The notes below the pieces were generated by a model. That model saw only the letters and a list, made by a program, of their open reading frames with translations. It searched no databases and was not told where the DNA came from. This document shows, one piece after another, positions 61,007 through 64,000 of a stretch of DNA of 64,000 bases. A program made the position numbers and the translations under genes. The stretch's first letter is position 1. Each line of letters starts with the position of its first letter. Source of the DNA: Acanthosepion esculentum (taxonomy: Eukaryota; Mollusca; Cephalopoda; Sepiida; Sepiidae); assembly GCA_964036315.1 (NCBI GenBank), contig OZ038509.1, positions 29,094,968 to 29,158,967 of the forward strand, in the 5' to 3' direction.

Positions 61007-64000
61007 TTTTTCAACGTTAAACACGGTAATTTCAAATTTTAATATGCTGTTTGAAATCATTAGAAAACCAATAAAATTATTGAAAATCGATATGGTATCG
61101 ATCAGAAAATATTGTTTTTGACAATTTCCAACAGTTTACACAAAGTTTTATTGCAAATATTAAGTTTTACAAACTTTTGAAAAATATTGAATTTTCAATG
61201 CAAAAGTAATTATTTCAAGCTAGTTTTTCAACGTTAAACACGGTAATTTCAAATTTGAATATGCTGTTTGAAATCATTAGAAAACCAATAAAATTATTGA
61301 AAATCGATATGGTATCGATCAGAAAATATTGTTTTTGACTATTTCCAACAGTTTACACAAAGTTTTATTGCAAATATTAAGTTTTACAAACTTTTGAAAA
61401 ATATTGAAATTTCAATGCAAAAGCAAGCAATTCAAGCTACTTTTCATCGTTAAACACGGTAATTTCAAATGTGAATATGCAGTTTGAAATCATTAGAAAA
61501 CCAATAAAATTATTGAGAATCGATATGGAATCGATCAGAAAATATTGTTTTGACAATTTCCAACAGTTTACACAAAGTTTTATTGCAAATATTAAGTTTT
61601 ACAAACTTTTGAAAAATATTGAAATTTCAATGCAAAAGTAAGCATTTCAAGCTAGTTTTTCAACGTTAAACACGGTAATTTCAAATTTGAATATGCTGTT
61701 TGAAATCATTAGAAAACCAATAAAATTATTGAAAATCGATATGGTATCGATCAGAAAATATTGTTTTTGACAATTTCCAACAGTTTACACAAAGTTTTAT
61801 TGCAAATATTAAGTTTTACAAACTTTTGAAAAATATTGAATTTTCAATGCAAAAGTAAGCATTTCAAGCTAGTTTTTCAACGTTAAACACGGTAATTTCA
61901 AATTTGAATATGCTGTTTGAAATCATTAGAAAACCACTAAAATTATTGAAAATCGATATGGTATCGATCAGAAAATATTGTTTTTGACAATTTCCAACAG
62001 TTTACACAAAGTTTTATTGCAAATATTAAGTTTTACAAACTTTTGAAAAATATTGAATTTTCAATGCAAAAGTAATTATTTCCATCTAGTTTTTCAACGT
62101 TAAACACGGTAATTTCAAATTTTAATATGCTGTTTGAAATCATTAGAAAACCAATAAAATTATTGAAAATCGATATGGTATCGATCAGAAAATATTGTTT
62201 TTGACTATTTCCAACAGTTTACACAAAGTTTTATTGCAAATATTAAGTTTTACAAACTTTTGAAAAATATTGAAATTTCAATGCAAAAGCATCAATTCAA
62301 GCTACTTTTCATCGTTAAACACGGTAATTTCAAATGTGAATATGCAGTTTGAAATCATTAGAAAACCAATAAAATTATTGAGAATCGATATGGTATCGAA
62401 CAGAAAATATTGTTTTTGACAATTTCCAACAGTTTACACAAAGTTTTATTGCAAATATTAAGTTTTACAAACTTTTGAAAAATATTGAAATTTCAATGCA
62501 AAAGTAAGCATTTCAAGCTAGTTTTTCAACGTTAAACACGGTAATTTCAAATTTGAATATGCTGTTTGAAATCATTAGAAAACCAATAAAATTATTGAAA
62601 ATCGATATGGTATCGATCAGAAAATATTGTTTTTGACAATTTCCAACAGTTTACACAAAGTTTTATTGCAAATATTAAGTTTTACAAACTTTTGAAAAAT
62701 ATTGAAATTTCAATGCAAAAGTAAGCATTTCAAGCTAGTTTTTCAACGTTAAACACGGTAATTTCAAATTTGAATATGCTGTTTGAAATCATTAGAAAAC
62801 CAATAAAATTATTGAAAATCGATATGGTATCGATCAGAAAATATTGTTTTTGACAATTTCCAACAGTTTACACAAAGTTTTATTGCAAATATTAAGTTTT
62901 ACAAACTTTTGAAAAATATTGAATTTTCAATGCAAAAGTAATTATTTCAAGCTAGTTTTTCAACGTTAAACACGGTAATTTCAAATTTTAATATGCTGTT
63001 TGAAATCATTAGAAAACCAATAAAATTATTGAAAATCGATATGGTATCGATCAGAAAATATTGTTTTTGACTATTTCCAACAGTTTACACAAAGTTTTAT
63101 TGCAAATATTAAGTTTTACAAACTTTTGAAAAATATTGAAATTTCAATGCAAAAGCAAGCAATTCAAGCTACTTTTCATCGTTAAACACGGTAATTTCAA
63201 ATGTGAATATGCAGTTTGAAATCATTAGAAAACCAATAAAATTATTGAGAATCGATATGGTATCGATCAGAAAATATTGTTTTTGACAATTTCCAACAGT
63301 TTACACAAAGTTTTATTGCAAATATTAAGTTTTACAAACTTTTGAAAAATATTGAATTTTCAATGCAAAAGTAAGCATTTCAAGCTAGTTTTTCAACGTT
63401 AAACACGGTAATTTCAAATTTGAATATGCTGTTTGAAATCATTAGAAAACCAATAAAATTATTGAAAATCGATATGGTATCGATCAGAAAATATTGTTTT
63501 TGACAATTTCCAACAGTTTACACAAAGTTTTATTGCAAATATTAAGTTTTACAAACTTTTGAAAAATATTGAATTTTCAATGCAAAAGTAAGCATTTCAA
63601 GCTAGTTTTTCAACGTTAAACACGGTAGTTTCAAATTTGAATATGCTGTTTGAAATCATTAGAAAACCAATAAAATTATTGAAAATCGATATGGTATCGA
63701 TCAGAAAATATTGTTTTTGACAATTTCCAACAGTTTACACAAAGTTTTATTGCAAATATTAAGTTTTACAAACTTTTGAAAAATATTGAATTTTCAATGC
63801 AAAAGTAATTATTTCAAGCTAGTTTTTCAACGTTAAACACGGTAATTTCAAATTTTAATATGCTGTTTGAAATCATTAGAAAACCAATAAAATTATTGAA
63901 AATCGATATGGTATCGATCAGAAAATATTGTTTTTGACTATTTCCAACAGTTTACACAAAGTTTTATTGCAAATATTAAGTTTTACAAACTTTTGAAAAA
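61000..64000. repeat. 866-bp tetramer HOR, three copies and the start of a fourth
   Basis: AAAAGTAATTATTTC returns at 61206, 62072, 62938 and 63805 (spacing 866, 866, 867), each followed one monomer later by the GCAAGCAATTC/CATCG/GTGAATATGCAG/GAGAATCG unit (CATCG near 61447, 62309, 63178) and then by two near-consensus units. Private changes are GGAATCGATC and a lost T near 61528-61550, AAAAGCATCAATTC near 62289, TTTCCATCTAG near 62083 and TATCGAACAG near 62399. The fourth copy runs out of the window. Confidence 0.85.

Larger units (their letters stand above)
1..64000. repeat. 217-bp AT-rich satellite DNA array (about 295 head-to-tail monomers)
   Basis: The entire window is one tandem array. 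The same motifs (for example GGTAATTTCAAATTTGAATA, the two ATCGAT cores and GTTTTATTGCAAATATTAAG) return every 216-217 bp from the first to the last line, always in the same orientation. Average spacing from long offsets is about 216.5 bp (7366/34, 5416/25, 1300/6, 5196/24), which gives about 295 copies. Copies differ from each other by a few substitutions and 1-2 bp indels, so they look mostly more than 90% identical by eye. G+C is about 25%. No unique flank is reached on either side, so the true array is longer. Arrays of this kind form constitutive heterochromatin, often at centromeres. Function and species cannot be assigned from sequence alone. Confidence 0.98.

Noticed and set aside
1..64000. 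Protein-coding genes or short ORFs
   Set aside because: Stops fall in all three forward frames (for example 1, 23 and 81 in the first unit) and in all three reverse frames of every monomer, and 217 is not a multiple of three. Any open stretch is short and an accident of the repeat.
1..64000. CRISPR array
   Set aside because: The repeats are contiguous 217-bp units with no unique spacers between them, and no cas genes are present.
1..64000. Plasmid iterons, viral homologous-repeat origins or telomere repeats
   Set aside because: Iterons and viral repeat origins are short clusters next to replication genes, and telomere repeats are 5-8 bp units. Neither fits a 64-kb array of 217-bp units.
1..64000. 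Transposon insertion or inverted segment inside the array
   Set aside because: I followed the monomer phase through the window and found only small indels and whole-unit gains or losses. There is no foreign sequence, target-site duplication or strand switch.

Overview
The window is a single, uninterrupted tandem-repeat (satellite DNA) array. From base 1 to base 64000 it consists of head-to-tail copies of one AT-rich monomer of about 217 bp (usually 216-217), roughly 295 copies, all in the same orientation. I see no unique sequence, protein-coding gene, RNA gene, transposon or CRISPR array anywhere. The monomer is about 25% G+C (54 of 217 bases in the consensus-like first unit). Stop codons occur in all six frames of each unit.

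This is eukaryotic satellite heterochromatin, most likely centromeric or pericentromeric. The organism cannot be named from the sequence. CpG dinucleotides are not depleted (4 per monomer against about 3.4 expected). That, with the very high A+T and the unit length, fits an invertebrate such as an insect better than a heavily methylating vertebrate or plant, but this is inference only.

Each monomer carries three short dyads: a 12-bp perfect palindrome (210-221 in the first junction), a 17-bp inverted repeat with two ATCGAT cores (48-64), and a 14-bp dyad near 148-161 that exists as a near-perfect and a perfect allele. A-tracts spaced about 10 bp apart suggest intrinsic curvature.

Above the monomer level the array is a mosaic of nested higher-order repeats (HORs), recognisable from shared diagnostic variants at constant offsets. 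Region by region: 1-2.0 kb, mixed monomers; 2.0-5.1 kb, an 8-monomer tandem duplication that lost one unit; 4.6-7.1 kb, a block repeated at 10.0-12.5 kb; 5.3-7.9 kb, a block repeated at 15.0-17.7 kb; 7.0-9.6 kb, a 1300-bp hexamer present twice; 9.7-15.1 kb, a ~25-monomer block repeated at 17.1-22.5 kb (offset 7366) and mostly again at 26.8-31.5 kb; 22.1-26.0 kb, a 1952-bp 9-mer present twice; 32.65-37.84 kb, a 2595-bp 12-mer present twice; 39.3-42.3 kb, a 1732-bp 8-mer present about 1.7 times; 43.3-46.8 kb, a 1731-bp 8-mer present twice; 48.1-52.1 kb, repeated at 53.5-57.3 kb; 61.0-64 kb, an 866-bp tetramer. A marked trimer cassette of three variant monomers occurs 15 times complete and once partial, and works as a tracer of these events. 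The monomer repertoire changes at about 34-36 kb, splitting the window into two array domains. Boundaries are read by eye from diagnostic variants and are good to within about one monomer.
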